Shown: positions 48,634-57,053, numbered from the stretch's first letter. The stretch: 64,000 nt of DNA from Alphaproteobacteria bacterium (GCA_900768465.1 CAAGCY010000004.1:22446-86445); one strand, 5' to 3'. The notes: generated by a model from the letters alone, not told the origin. Numbers and translations are program-made.

Positions 48634-50393
48634 CAATCGGTTTTCCGTTGGCTCTTTTCCAACGCGGCTTTGATGTCTGCGGCGATGAGTTCGGGCGTCA
48701 GATGAAAGCGTGTCAGCAAAGTGTTCATCGGCACGCGGTCCGTGAACGCTTTATCCGCCCCGAAGCACAGCGTTTTCATTGAGTCCGTTCCATAGAATCG
48801 CGCGATTTTTTCACCGAATCCGCCGTCTAAAACGCCGTTTTCCAGCGTTGCCGTCAAACGGTGGTTTTTCTTCAGCTCGTTCAGCGTTTCCGTATCCAAG
48901 CCCGTTAAAAACTTCGGGTTAATCAAAGTGGCGTTAATGCCGTCTTTTTTCAGCATTTCTTTGACTTTTTTCGCCAGTCCGAAGAAGTCGCCGACACCGA
49001 TTAAAGCAACCGTATCGCCCACTTCGACGGTTTCGTATTTGTTCAAAACGGAATAATCGGTTGTGTCGGGTTCGCCTGCTTCGTAGCTTGCAAACGGAAC
49101 ACGGATGGCGACGGGACGGTCGTGTTGTTCAATCGACCAATCCAGCATTTTCAGATATTCGGTTTTGTTTGTCGGCGCAAGATAGACCATGTTCGGAATG
49201 TTGCCGATTAAAGGAATGTCAAAGCATCCCAAATGCGTCGCGTCGGCGGACGAAATGCCGCCCCAGAACACCAAAATCGTCGCGGGGTTGCTGTTCAGCG
49301 CCAAATCCTGCGACAACTGGTCGTAAGTGCGCTGAATAAACGAGCTTAAAACGCACCAAACGGGATGAGCACCGTTTTTCGCCATGCCCGAAATCGCGGC
49401 GACGGCATGCGGTTCGCAGATGCCGACATCCAAATAATGCTTGCCCATTTTCGCGCGGAAATCGGGCAAAAAGCCCGTTGCCCCCGGTGTTCCCGCCGTC
49501 ACGGCAATCAGTTTGTCGTCGGTTTTGACTTTTTCAAGCAAATAATTCACCGTGTCGCTTGTGTAGTTCGCGGGTGTTTCGGCGGCTTTTGCGCCGTCCA
49601 AAGCGTGCGGCATAATCCAATGGAAAGCTTCTTTGTTTTCAACGGCTTGCTTTAATCCGTGTCCTTTTTCGGTGACCAAGTGGACGATGACGGGGCGAGG
49701 GCTGTTCTTGACCGATTTGAATGCGGACAACAGGGACGGCAAATCGTTTCCGTCTTTGACAAACACATAATCGAAGCCCAGCATTTTAAAGAAATTGGTT
49801 TGCGCCGCTCCGTTTGTGTCGCGCAATTCTTTCAAGTGCTTGTACAATCCGCCATGGTTTTCGGCAATCGACATATCGTTGTCGTTGACGACGATAATCA
49901 TATTCGATCCCAAAACAGCGGCGTTGTCCAACGCTTCCAGCGCTTCGCCGCCCGTCAGCGACCCGTCGCCCACAACCGCGATAACGTTATAATTTTCGCC
50001 TTTCAAATCGCGGGCTTTCGCCAAACCGTACGCCAAGCTCGCCCCCGTGGAGGTGTGTCCGACTTGGAAAAAGTCGTGTTCGCTTTCGTGCGGATTCGTA
50101 AAGCCGGAAATGCCGTCGTATTTTGCGGGGTCAAGGAAGTATTCCTTGCGTCCCGTCAGAATTTTGTGCGTGTAGCATTGATGCGACACGTCGAAAACGA
50201 TTTTGTCCTTGGGCGAATCAAAAACGGTGTGAAGCGCAATCGTTGCTTCCAAAAATCCCAAGTTCGGTCCCATGTGTCCGCCCGTTTCATTGACTTTTTT
50301 AATCAAAACGGCGCGAATGTCATCCGCCAGCGTTTCCAATTCGGCAACGGATAACGATTTCAAATCAGCGGGGGAATTTACTTTTTCCAGCAT
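48633..50393 (-). CDS. dxs: 1-deoxy-D-xylulose-5-phosphate synthase, short form
   Basis: The 586-residue ThDP enzyme condenses pyruvate and glyceraldehyde-3-phosphate, the first MEP step. It shows HMGPNLGFLEATIALH, FDVSHQCYTHKILTGR, the ThDP motif GDGSLTGGEALEALDNAA...NDN and the C-terminal transketolase domain. At 586 residues it is shorter than the usual 620-640, and segments such as NPHESEHDFFQVGHTS resemble the variant found in lactic and clostridial bacteria, which suggests transfer. The start at 50393 follows GAAAGGAA. The promoter has a MerR-type operator. Confidence 0.88.
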   Translation of the reverse strand: MLEKVNSPADLKSLSVAELETLADDIRAVLIKKVNETGGHMGPNLGFLEATIALHTVFDSPKDKIVFDVSHQCYTHKILTGRKEYFLDPAKYDGISGFTNPHESEHDFFQVGHTSTGASLAYGLAKARDLKGENYNVIAVVGDGSLTGGEALEALDNAAVLGSNMIIVVNDNDMSIAENHGGLYKHLKELRDTNGAAQTNFFKMLGFDYVFVKDGNDLPSLLSAFKSVKNSPRPVIVHLVTEKGHGLKQAVENKEAFHWIMPHALDGAKAAETPANYTSDTVNYLLEKVKTDDKLIAVTAGTPGATGFLPDFRAKMGKHYLDVGICEPHAVAAISGMAKNGAHPVWCVLSSFIQRTYDQLSQDLALNSNPATILVFWGGISSADATHLGCFDIPLIGNIPNMVYLAPTNKTEYLKMLDWSIEQHDRPVAIRVPFASYEAGEPDTTDYSVLNKYETVEVGDTVALIGVGDFFGLAKKVKEMLKKDGINATLINPKFLTGLDTETLNELKKNHRLTATLENGVLDGGFGEKIARFYGTDSMKTLCFGADKAFTDRVPMNTLLTRFHLTPELIAADIKAALEKSQRKTD

Positions 50394-50435
50394 AAACGTT
50401 TCCTTTCAAAAACAAATTGTTCCGATTCGTTCCTC

Positions 50436-50466
50436 AGTCTATCAGTTAGAGTTATCTCTAAGTCAA
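50436..50466 (-). promoter_or_regulatory. MerR-type promoter/operator of dxs
   Basis: On the minus strand -35 TTGACT (50461-50466) and -10 TAGACT (50436-50441) are 19 bp apart, longer than the sigma-70 optimum. The spacer holds the dyad TTAGAG-nnnn-CTCTAA (50446-50461). A long spacer filled by such a dyad is the hallmark of MerR-family regulated promoters. No merR gene adjoins. Confidence 0.5.
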
Positions 50467-50549
50467 GGCTGTTTTTAAGCCAAAACAAAAAAACGGCAGT
50501 CGAAAGGGGAAATCGACCGCCGTTTGCTCTGTTTGCCGAGGGGAGGGAA

Positions 50550-51482
50550 TTATTCGGCAAACATCGGAGTTGACAGGTATCTGTCCCCCGTATCGGGCAG
50601 TAAAGCCACAATGGTTTTGCCTTTGTTTTCGGGACGTTTTGCCAATTCAACCGCCGCATAGACCGCCGCCGCGGACGAAATACCCGCCAAAACGCCCTCA
50701 TGCCGCGCCAAGAATCGTCCCGTTTCAAACGCTTGTGCGCCTGTGACGCGGATGATTTCGTCGTAAACGTTTCTGTCCAGCGTTTCGGGAATGAAGTTTG
50801 CGCCGATGCCCTGAAGCGGATGGGGTCCCGCTTTGCCTTCGCTCAACAAAGGAGAAGCGTCGGGTTCGACCGCGACGACTTTGACGGCGGGGTTTTGCTT
50901 TTTCAAGTATCTGCCGACCCCCGACAAAGTGCCGCCCGTGCCGACTCCCGCGACGAAAATGTCGACTTTGCCGTCGGTGTCTTCATAGATTTCGGGACCT
51001 GTCGTCGCTTCATGCGCCGCAGGGTTTGCGGGATTGACGAATTGTCCCGCAATAAAGGAATTCGGAATTTCTTTTGCCAGTTCTTCGGCTTTTTCAACCG
51101 CGCCCGCCATGCCTTTCGCGCCTTCGGTCAAAACCAGTTCCGCGCCGAAAGCTTTCAGCAGGTTGCGGCGTTCGATGCTCATCGTTTCGGGCATGGTCAA
51201 AACGACTTTGTAGCCGCGCGATCCGCCGATTGCCGCCAATCCGATGCCCGTGTTGCCGCTGGTCGGTTCGATAATCGTCGCGCCGGGTTTCAAAACGCCG
51301 CGTTTTTCCGCGTCGTCAATCATCGCTTTGGCAATTCTGTCCTTGACCGACCCCGCGGGGTTGAACATTTCCAGCTTTGCCAGCACTGTCGCGCCCAAGT
51401 TTTCCGCCGCTTCCAACCGCGACAATTCCAGCAAAGGCGTATGCCCGACCAATTCGGATACCGTTTTATAAATTTTTGCCAT
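50550..51482 (-). CDS. cysK: Cysteine synthase A
   Basis: The 310-residue PLP enzyme (fold type II) has KLEMFNPAGSVKDRIA with the Schiff-base Lys, the TSGNTGIGLA loop, VGTGGTLSGVGRYLK for PLP phosphate and a late SSAAAVYAA. It makes cysteine from O-acetylserine and sulfide. The start at 51482 follows GGGAG. It is divergent from the Rrf2-type regulator, with a candidate operator between them. Confidence 0.95.
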   Translation of the reverse strand: MAKIYKTVSELVGHTPLLELSRLEAAENLGATVLAKLEMFNPAGSVKDRIAKAMIDDAEKRGVLKPGATIIEPTSGNTGIGLAAIGGSRGYKVVLTMPETMSIERRNLLKAFGAELVLTEGAKGMAGAVEKAEELAKEIPNSFIAGQFVNPANPAAHEATTGPEIYEDTDGKVDIFVAGVGTGGTLSGVGRYLKKQNPAVKVVAVEPDASPLLSEGKAGPHPLQGIGANFIPETLDRNVYDEIIRVTGAQAFETGRFLARHEGVLAGISSAAAVYAAVELAKRPENKGKTIVALLPDTGDRYLSTPMFAE

Positions 51483-51578
51483 TGTGAATTCTCCCAAAAA
51501 ACAGAACTTGTTGCATTTTGCTCCTTTTTCCTTGGCGCGAAAAGCGAAAACAATATGCTTCCGTTTTTGTGAAAAGTC

Positions 51579-51594
51579 AACTAAAATGGTAGTT
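51579..51594. promoter_or_regulatory. Dyad AACTA-n6-TAGTT between cysK and rrf2-type gene
   Basis: A 5+6+5 inverted repeat sits in the 180-bp divergent intergenic region, about 70 bp before the regulator ATG. It could be the operator of the adjacent Rrf2 protein. Confidence 0.4.
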
Positions 51595-51662
51595 ATTTAA
51601 AAAAGAGCTTATTTTCAGCGTTTTTTCGTGTTATAACGAGGCAAAAGAAAAGCGGGGAGAAA

Positions 51663-52079
51663 ATGAAAATATCGACCAAGGGACGTTACGGCTGGCGGAT
51701 TTTGCTGGATTTGGCGCTGTACGGCGAAACGCCGCGCTTGATGCGGGAAATCGCCGCGTCGCAGGGCATATCGGAAAAATACATCAGCCGCTTGATGAAT
51801 CCGTTGAACAAAGCGGGCTTCGTGCGGTCGATTCGCGGCGTCAAAGGCGGATTTGTTTTGGCAAAAAATCCTGCCGACATTACTTTGCTGGCGGTTGTCG
51901 AGGCGATGGAGGGCAGGGTGGCGGTCGTCGAATGTGTGACGGACAAAGCGTTCTGCGCGAAATCGAACGATTGTTCGGCGTGCGAAATGTGGACGGGCTT
52001 GTCTGCGGAAATCAGGCAAGCCATGGCGAAAGTTACGCTGGCGGATTTAACGGCGGCGGAGCGGTTCAGGCAAGTGTGA
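51663..52079 (+). CDS. Rrf2-family regulator with cysteine cluster (IscR/CymR-like)
   Basis: A 138-residue winged-helix regulator: MKISTKGRYGWRILLDLA, ISEKYISRLMNPLNKAGFVRSIRGVKGGF are canonical. Cys91, Cys98 and Cys104 (plus Cys107) match the IscR cysteine spacing (92, 98, 104), so it may bind an Fe-S cluster. Divergent cysK points to a CymR-like role in cysteine or sulfur control. No isc or suf genes adjoin. Its end overlaps the converging YbaK-like gene by 14 bp. Confidence 0.88.
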   Translation: MKISTKGRYGWRILLDLALYGETPRLMREIAASQGISEKYISRLMNPLNKAGFVRSIRGVKGGFVLAKNPADITLLAVVEAMEGRVAVVECVTDKAFCAKSNDCSACEMWTGLSAEIRQAMAKVTLADLTAAERFRQV

Positions 52080-52560
52080 CGACGTCGACGGGATTTCCGT
52101 GCTTTTTAACGATGTCGATAAGGTCGACGGCTTTCAAAGCGACGGTCGCCGTGTTGTCGTTCGGGTGAATTCCGACAATTCCGTCGGGGGAGTTTACAAA
52201 GTCGGCGTCCAAATAAAAACGGACTTTGCATTCCGCGTCGTTCAGCAAACCGAATGGGGAAACCGAACCGGGGAACAGTCCCAAAACAGCTTTCAATTCG
52301 TCTGCGGACGCAAACGACAGCGGGCGCGTACCGTGAGTTTTGCGAAATTCCTTTAAATTGACGCGTTTGTCGCCTTTGACGGTAATCAAGTACCAATTCT
52401 GCTTTTTATCGTCGCGCACAAACAGGTTTTTTGCGTCCGCGTCGGGGTACGGCAGAACAACGTCCGTCAGTTCGCCCATCGTAAAAACGGCGGCATGTTC
52501 CGTGATTTCATGCCAAATGCCCGCATTGTCCAAAAAAGCGTAAACGTCTTGTTTGTTCAT
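52066..52560 (-). CDS. YbaK/ProX-type aminoacyl-tRNA deacylase
   Basis: A 164-residue single-domain protein of the INS/YbaK superfamily closest to ProX/PrdX: VFTMGELTDV, AKNLFVRDDKKQNWYLITV with the catalytic Lys region, and SPFGLLND. ProXp-ala-type proteins hydrolyse Ala-tRNA-Pro. It lacks a signal peptide. It borders the AT-rich restriction cassette, 26 nt downstream of the endonuclease stop on the same strand. Confidence 0.85.
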   Translation of the reverse strand: MNKQDVYAFLDNAGIWHEITEHAAVFTMGELTDVVLPYPDADAKNLFVRDDKKQNWYLITVKGDKRVNLKEFRKTHGTRPLSFASADELKAVLGLFPGSVSPFGLLNDAECKVRFYLDADFVNSPDGIVGIHPNDNTATVALKAVDLIDIVKKHGNPVDVVTLA

Positions 52561-52586
52561 AATGTATTCCTTTGACTTAAATTATA

Positions 52587-53123
52587 TTATAGGGGGACGG
52601 GTAAACCGAATTTTGACAACGGAATATACTCGAAATAGTATGAACAGCCGACAGATACGATATAATCAAGGACATCTTTGTATTGAGGCTGTTTAAACCA
52701 ATCGCTGAGCAGGTAAATGTATTCAACATCCATATTTAACTGTGATAACAGCTTTTTATATTGCTTCTTTTTGAAATCGCATGTTTGCAGTTTTTCATCA
52801 ACGGATCCGGCAACTTGTTGAAATTTACATTCAATGACGAAAAACGTATTGTTGACGACGACGTAAATCGAATCGTCTGGCAACAGGCGCTTTGATAAAA
52901 TTTTTTCCCATTCGACACCGCGAAAAGCCAAAAACTTATACAAAGCGTTTTTCTTGAACAGGGAAGCGACTTCTTCACCACTATAAAATACGGTTACCCA
53001 ACCTTTGGGATTGTTTATGCACGAATATCCCGGTTGAGCGCATAAAAAGGTTCTTAAATCCGTGTTACCTTCAAAAACCAAGCCTGTTTTTGTGTTTGCT
53101 CCGCCGATGCCGTTTGTTTTCAT
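52587..53123 (-). CDS. Type II restriction endonuclease (PD-(D/E)xK), specificity unknown
   Basis: A 178-residue protein beginning NGIGGANTKTGLVFE and carrying a catalytic DD (83-84)...E98-C-K100 arrangement, the PD-(D/E)xK pattern. The stretch QQVAGSVDEKLQTCDFKKKQY is shared by several type II endonucleases as I recall them. It ends close to the methyltransferase ORF (1-nt gap). The coding region is AT-rich, near 30% G+C in places, unlike the neighbours. The recognition site cannot be derived from sequence alone. Confidence 0.75.
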   Translation of the reverse strand: MKTNGIGGANTKTGLVFEGNTDLRTFLCAQPGYSCINNPKGWVTVFYSGEEVASLFKKNALYKFLAFRGVEWEKILSKRLLPDDSIYVVVNNTFFVIECKFQQVAGSVDEKLQTCDFKKKQYKKLLSQLNMDVEYIYLLSDWFKQPQYKDVLDYIVSVGCSYYFEYIPLSKFGLPVPL

Positions 53124-53124
53124 A

Positions 53125-53910
53125 TCAGTTCCCCGTGGTTATCGTTTGGAAAGTACTGTACAGCCGTTTGCTTGCCAATTCAACAAAATCGGCGGATTTG
53201 TCGATGCCGACAAACCTCCGTCCCGCTTCAACCGCGGCAACGCCTGTTGTGCCGCTGCCCATAAACGGATCCAAAATCAAATCGTCGGCGTTGGTAGAGG
53301 ACAATACGATTCTTCTTAACAAATCCAAAGGCTTTTGCGTCGGATGTTTGCCGAAGGCTTTTTCGGAAGCTTTCGGTGTTCCGATCGCCCAAACACTACG
53401 CATTTGAGTGTGGGGCTTTTTGATGAAATCTTGGGGAAAATCGCCGTTTTTCATAGCTTCATAGTTGAAGATGTGTTTTGATTTTTGATTTTTTCGCGCC
53501 CAAATCAAGGTTTCATGACTGGCAGTGAAATAGCGGCAGGACATATTCGGGCTGGCGTTCGGTTTGAACCAGCAAATATCGTTTAAAATGTGAAATCCCA
53601 AAAGCTGCATGGCAAATCCGCACGAATAAATGCTGTGATAAGTTCCCGAAACCCATAGTGTTCCCGTAGGCTTCAAAACTCGTCTGCAGGCGGCAAGCCA
53701 TGTTTTATGAAAGGTGAAGTCTTTTTCAAACCCGCCGCTTTTATCCCAATCGCCTTTGTTGACGGAAACTATTTTTCCGCTTTGGCAGGTAAAGCCGTCA
53801 TTTGAAAGCATATAAGGCGGATCGGCGAAAATCATATCAAACGTATCGTTTGGAATGGAAGCCAAAACGTTTAAGCAATCATCACAGTAAAGACGATAAG
53901 GTTTTGTCAT
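53125..53910 (-). CDS. DNA adenine methyltransferase, beta class (DpnA-like)
   Basis: This 261-residue m6A methyltransferase has motif IV DPPYMLSNDG (Asp30-Tyr33) first and motif I DPFMGSGTTGVAA near the C terminus, the beta order. SVNKGDWDK and KPNASPNMSCRYFTASHETLIWA resemble M.DpnIIB (DpnA). It probably guards the site cut by the adjacent endonuclease. The start at 53910 overlaps the upstream methylase stop by 4 nt; it is part of a three-gene cassette. Confidence 0.88.
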   Translation of the reverse strand: MTKPYRLYCDDCLNVLASIPNDTFDMIFADPPYMLSNDGFTCQSGKIVSVNKGDWDKSGGFEKDFTFHKTWLAACRRVLKPTGTLWVSGTYHSIYSCGFAMQLLGFHILNDICWFKPNASPNMSCRYFTASHETLIWARKNQKSKHIFNYEAMKNGDFPQDFIKKPHTQMRSVWAIGTPKASEKAFGKHPTQKPLDLLRRIVLSSTNADDLILDPFMGSGTTGVAAVEAGRRFVGIDKSADFVELASKRLYSTFQTITTGN

Positions 53911-54842
53911 AAGGCGTAATTCGTAATCAGCAATTCCCGAATCGCGGAGCGCCCTTCCGCTTTTGAATTGATAAGTCTTTTTGCCCAAATGCGGTGGATG
54001 TTATATTCTTTGTATAACTCGTCGAAAAACGCATCTTCTCCCGCATTGGTCGGATCCGAATTGCTGAGCATTTGTAAAGCACCCAGTTCGTTTGCCTGGT
54101 CAAAGATGTTTTTTAATCTGCGCTGTTCGTTGTCGTCAAATCCGTCAGCCGCATAGCTTGTGAATGAGGTATCGCTCAGCGGGCGATAAGGCGGATCGTA
54201 ATAAATAAAAGTGTCTTTGTCGGCATATTGCAGTGCCGTTGAAAAATCCGCCTGTATAATGGTCGCTTTGGATAAAGCATGGGAAACGGCTGTTAAATTA
54301 TCCGAATCCAAAATGCGTGGATTTTTGTAACGTCCCATCGGTACATTGAAAAGCCCTTTGCTGTTGACACGGAAAAGTCCGTTAAAACAGGTGCGGTTTA
54401 AAAAAACGGTCAATGCCGCACGGCGAACAAAATCCGCAGAGTAAACATTGGCGTCAAGGTGCTTGTCAAACGTGTTGTATTCGTCGCGCAAACCGTAATA
54501 AAGGGCGCTTTTGTCTTCGGCGGCTGTATACGCTTCCTGCAGACGAAAAAGTTCGTTAATTAAAGGCGCGACATCTTTTTTGACAACATTATACAGAATG
54601 ACAAGTTCGGGGTTGATGTCGAATAAGAAAGCTTCTTTAAAGCGGCAGGTGTTGCAAATTTCAAAAAAAACAGAGCCACCGCCGACAAAAGGCTCGATGT
54701 AACGTTTGATGGAACCGTGCCGTAATTTGTTTGGAAATTTTTCGGATAGCTGAGGCAGCAACAATCCTTTTCCTCCCGCCCATTTTAAAACGGGCTTTGC
54801 CTTGTGACCGACAGCATTTTGAAAAGAGGGGAAAAAATTCAT
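53907..54842 (-). CDS. DNA adenine methyltransferase, alpha class (Dam/DpnM-like)
   Basis: The 311-residue D12-class methylase has KPVLKWAGGKGLLLPQL, motif I YIEPFVGGGSVFFEI and motif IV YYDPPYRPLSDTSF, the alpha order of Dam and DpnM. It methylates adenine, perhaps at GATC, although specificity is unproven. With the beta-class enzyme and endonuclease downstream it repeats the two-methylase layout of DpnII-like systems. The coding region is AT-rich. It lies 75 bp from tRNA-Lys. Confidence 0.88.
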   Translation of the reverse strand: MNFFPSFQNAVGHKAKPVLKWAGGKGLLLPQLSEKFPNKLRHGSIKRYIEPFVGGGSVFFEICNTCRFKEAFLFDINPELVILYNVVKKDVAPLINELFRLQEAYTAAEDKSALYYGLRDEYNTFDKHLDANVYSADFVRRAALTVFLNRTCFNGLFRVNSKGLFNVPMGRYKNPRILDSDNLTAVSHALSKATIIQADFSTALQYADKDTFIYYDPPYRPLSDTSFTSYAADGFDDNEQRRLKNIFDQANELGALQMLSNSDPTNAGEDAFFDELYKEYNIHRIWAKRLINSKAEGRSAIRELLITNYAL

Positions 54843-54887
54843 TTGGCGCGCGCCCCTGTTTTAACAATACGCTATTTGCGCCAATAA

Positions 54888-54916
54888 AAAAAACGTCCTG
54901 ACGGGCGTTTTTTCTA
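54888..54916 (-). terminator. Terminator after tRNA-Lys
   Basis: A 6-bp stem ACG(C)CC/GG(A)CGT with a G-U pair is followed on the minus strand by a run of eight T residues. Confidence 0.65.
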
Positions 54917-54917
54917 T

Positions 54918-54993
<76 letters not shown>

Positions 54994-55074
54994 GTAAACT
55001 GAAAAGATTTATAGACCGATAACTTCTTTTTTGCAATACTATTTTTTACATTTTTGAAAAAAGGGGGCGGTTTT

Positions 55075-55845
55075 ATGGCTGATTTGCGCGTCAATCGCTG
55101 GGAAAACAACGGAATTTCCGCGCTTGTTTTGGAAAACGGCGGGGAAAAACACAGCCGCTTGATTGTGTTGCTTCACGGGTATCAGGGCGACGCCGTGTCG
55201 AATCTGGAGTTCGGAAAAACGCTGTTGTCCGCCGACGAATCCGCCGTTGTTGCCGTGTTTGACGGGGTGGAGGAAGTCCCCGACCGTCATGACCCGCATA
55301 TCCGCCAATGGTGGGACTTGCCGCCGTTTGAAGGCAGATATTACGCCGCCATGCCTTTGTTCGCGCCGAAATCCGTCCGTCCCGCGCTGGACGCCATTGT
55401 TCGCGATGCTCACAAGACCGCCGTCCGTCTGAACGCCGCCGTTTTGGAGCTGATGCGGGAAAAGAAATTGAAAACGCTTGTTTTGGCGGGCATATCGCAA
55501 GGCGGAATCACGGCGTTTGAAATGGCGTTGTTCTGTTCCGAATTGACTTCCGTTTTGAACGGTGTCGTCATCATCGGCGCGGGGATTGCGGGGGCGGACA
55601 GACTGCGCAAAACGGCGGTGAATCCCGTTCCTTTTTTACTGGTGCGCGGAACGAAAGACGAGATTTTTCCGTCCTCCGTCAATTGTTTTTCCAAAAGCGT
55701 GCTGACCGAAGCGGGTGTTCCCGTCGTCGCCCAAGCCGTCGACAGCCCGCATTTCGGGCTGGAACACGCCGCGGCGGAGCAGGTGCGCGCCTTTATTTCC
55801 GGCTTGAACGCAAAAAATCGACAAAAGAGGCAAGACATCGCTTGA
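55075..55845 (+). CDS. Alpha/beta hydrolase, carboxylesterase/phospholipase-like
   Basis: A 256-residue hydrolase with an oxyanion HGYQGD motif, the nucleophile elbow GISQGG (Ser), a later Asp (RGTKDEIFP) and His in SPHFGLE, completing a Ser-Asp-His triad. It resembles YpfH/EstB-type esterases. No signal peptide is seen. GGGGGCGG precedes the ATG by 4 nt. Its stop codon overlaps the rpmH promoter. Confidence 0.85.
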   Translation: MADLRVNRWENNGISALVLENGGEKHSRLIVLLHGYQGDAVSNLEFGKTLLSADESAVVAVFDGVEEVPDRHDPHIRQWWDLPPFEGRYYAAMPLFAPKSVRPALDAIVRDAHKTAVRLNAAVLELMREKKLKTLVLAGISQGGITAFEMALFCSELTSVLNGVVIIGAGIAGADRLRKTAVNPVPFLLVRGTKDEIFPSSVNCFSKSVLTEAGVPVVAQAVDSPHFGLEHAAAEQVRAFISGLNAKNRQKRQDIA

Positions 55846-55870
55846 CTCACAACGGATAAGCGGATATATA
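55842..55870 (+). promoter_or_regulatory. Sigma-70 promoter of rpmH
   Basis: TTGACT (55842-55847), a 17-bp spacer and TATATA (55865-55870) precede rpmH by 37 bp. The -35 box overlaps the hydrolase stop codon. Confidence 0.75.
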
Positions 55871-55907
55871 AAGACACTCGAATTTGATAATTGAACGGAG
55901 CTGTACC

Positions 55908-56042
55908 ATGAAACGTACATATCAACCCAGTAAAATTGTTCGCACCCGTCGTCACGGCTTCCGCGCCCGTATGGCTACGGTTGGCGGTCGCAAGGTCTTG
56001 AACGCCCGTCGCCGCAAGGGTCGCAAGCAGCTGTCTGCTTAA
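55908..56042 (+). CDS. rpmH: Ribosomal protein bL34
   Basis: A 44-codon gene: KRTYQPSKIVRTRRHGFRAR, then ATVGGRKVLNARRRKGRKQLSA. This is the full and highly conserved bL34 sequence. ACGGAG lies before the ATG. It heads the rpmH-rnpA-yidD-yidC-engB cluster found in most bacteria. Its length fell below the usual open-frame cut-off. Confidence 0.98.
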   Translation: MKRTYQPSKIVRTRRHGFRARMATVGGRKVLNARRRKGRKQLSA

Positions 56043-56072
56043 CCTGTCCCGCCTTGGGAAAGGCAGAACAAA

Positions 56073-56438
56073 TTGATACTGATCAAAAAACGACCGGATT
56101 TTCTTCATGCAGCCGAAAACGGATGCAAAATTGTAAAATCCGGTTTTGTTTTACAAGCGGTGGCTACCCGCCGCAAATTCGACCCGCCCGTTATTCGTGC
56201 GGGGTTTACCGCTTCCAAAAAAGTCGGAAACGCCGTTTGCCGCAACCGCGCCAGACGCCGCTTGCGCCCTTTGTGCGCCGAATTTCTGCCGACAATGGGA
56301 ATTGCGGGCTATGACTATGTGATTATCGCGCGTTCGGCGGTTTTGAATCGGGCGTGGCACAAGCTCAGACGAGAGTTTCAACAGGCGCTTGCCGAAGTGG
56401 CGGAGGAAATCAATCGTGAACGCGAATCGGTCGGATAA
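56073..56438 (+). CDS. rnpA: RNase P protein subunit
   Basis: A 121-residue basic protein with ILIKKRPDFL, GFTASKKVGNAVCRNRARRRLR (the RNR motif that binds the P RNA) and YVIIARSAVL. It helps the catalytic RNA process tRNA 5' ends. TTG 56073 is the most plausible start, 30 nt after rpmH with AAAGG upstream. It overlaps the yidD gene by 23 nt. Confidence 0.93.
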   Translation: MILIKKRPDFLHAAENGCKIVKSGFVLQAVATRRKFDPPVIRAGFTASKKVGNAVCRNRARRRLRPLCAEFLPTMGIAGYDYVIIARSAVLNRAWHKLRREFQQALAEVAEEINRERESVG

Positions 56439-57030
56439 GCCGTCGTTCGCGGCGCGCGGTTTGTCGGCGGTTGTACGATTCTACCGCCGCTTTTTGTCGC
56501 CGCTGAAGCCCGCGTGCTGCCGCTTTACGCCGACGTGTTCCGCGTATGCGCTGGAAGCGTTGCGCGTTCACGGCGCGTTCAAGGGAAGCGTGCTGACAAT
56601 CAAGCGCATTTTGCGCTGTCAGCCGTTCGGCGGCAGCGGATACGATCCCGTTCCGCCGAAAGGGGCAACCGTTTTTTTCAAAAGCCGTCATACCGCCGCG
56701 GTGTTTGCTTTTACGGTTTTTGTCGCCGTTGCCGTGTCGGGCGTGTTCGCGTGTTCTTTTTTTCTGCCCGAATCCGAACCCGTCGCGGCGGAAAAAAACG
56801 CAAAGCCCGAAATGAACGCCCCGACGCGTTTTTTGCGCAAAGCGGTTCGATTCTATCAAACAAAAATATCGCCTCTGACTCCCGGAAAGTGCCGTTTTCA
56901 TCCGACGTGTTCCAACTATGCGCTGGAAGCGTTGGAAAAATACGGCGCGATAAAGGGATCTTGGTTGACTTTGAAGCGCATTTTGCGCTGTAATCCGTGG
57001 GGCGGAAGCGGGGAAGACCCCGTTCCGTAA
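56416..57030 (+). CDS. yidD: Tandem YidD protein (two YidD domains joined by a membrane helix)
   Basis: The 204-residue product holds two YidD (membrane protein insertion efficiency factor) domains. The first, about residues 14-80, has CCRFTPTCSAYALEAL and GGSGYDPVP; the second, about residues 138-204, has CRFHPTCSNYALEAL and GGSGEDPVP. A hydrophobic segment near 93-112 separates them. GTG 56416 follows GGAGG at 9 nt. Normal YidD has about 70-110 residues and one domain. It assists YidC, encoded next. Confidence 0.9.
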   Translation: MNANRSDKPSFAARGLSAVVRFYRRFLSPLKPACCRFTPTCSAYALEALRVHGAFKGSVLTIKRILRCQPFGGSGYDPVPPKGATVFFKSRHTAAVFAFTVFVAVAVSGVFACSFFLPESEPVAAEKNAKPEMNAPTRFLRKAVRFYQTKISPLTPGKCRFHPTCSNYALEALEKYGAIKGSWLTLKRILRCNPWGGSGEDPVP

Positions 57031-57053
57031 TCCGAACAAAACAGGTGTGTGTA

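Noticed and set aside
55842..57053. Replication origin near rpmH-rnpA
   Set aside because: No dnaA, gyrB or DnaA-box cluster was seen; in alphaproteobacteria this cluster is often away from oriC.
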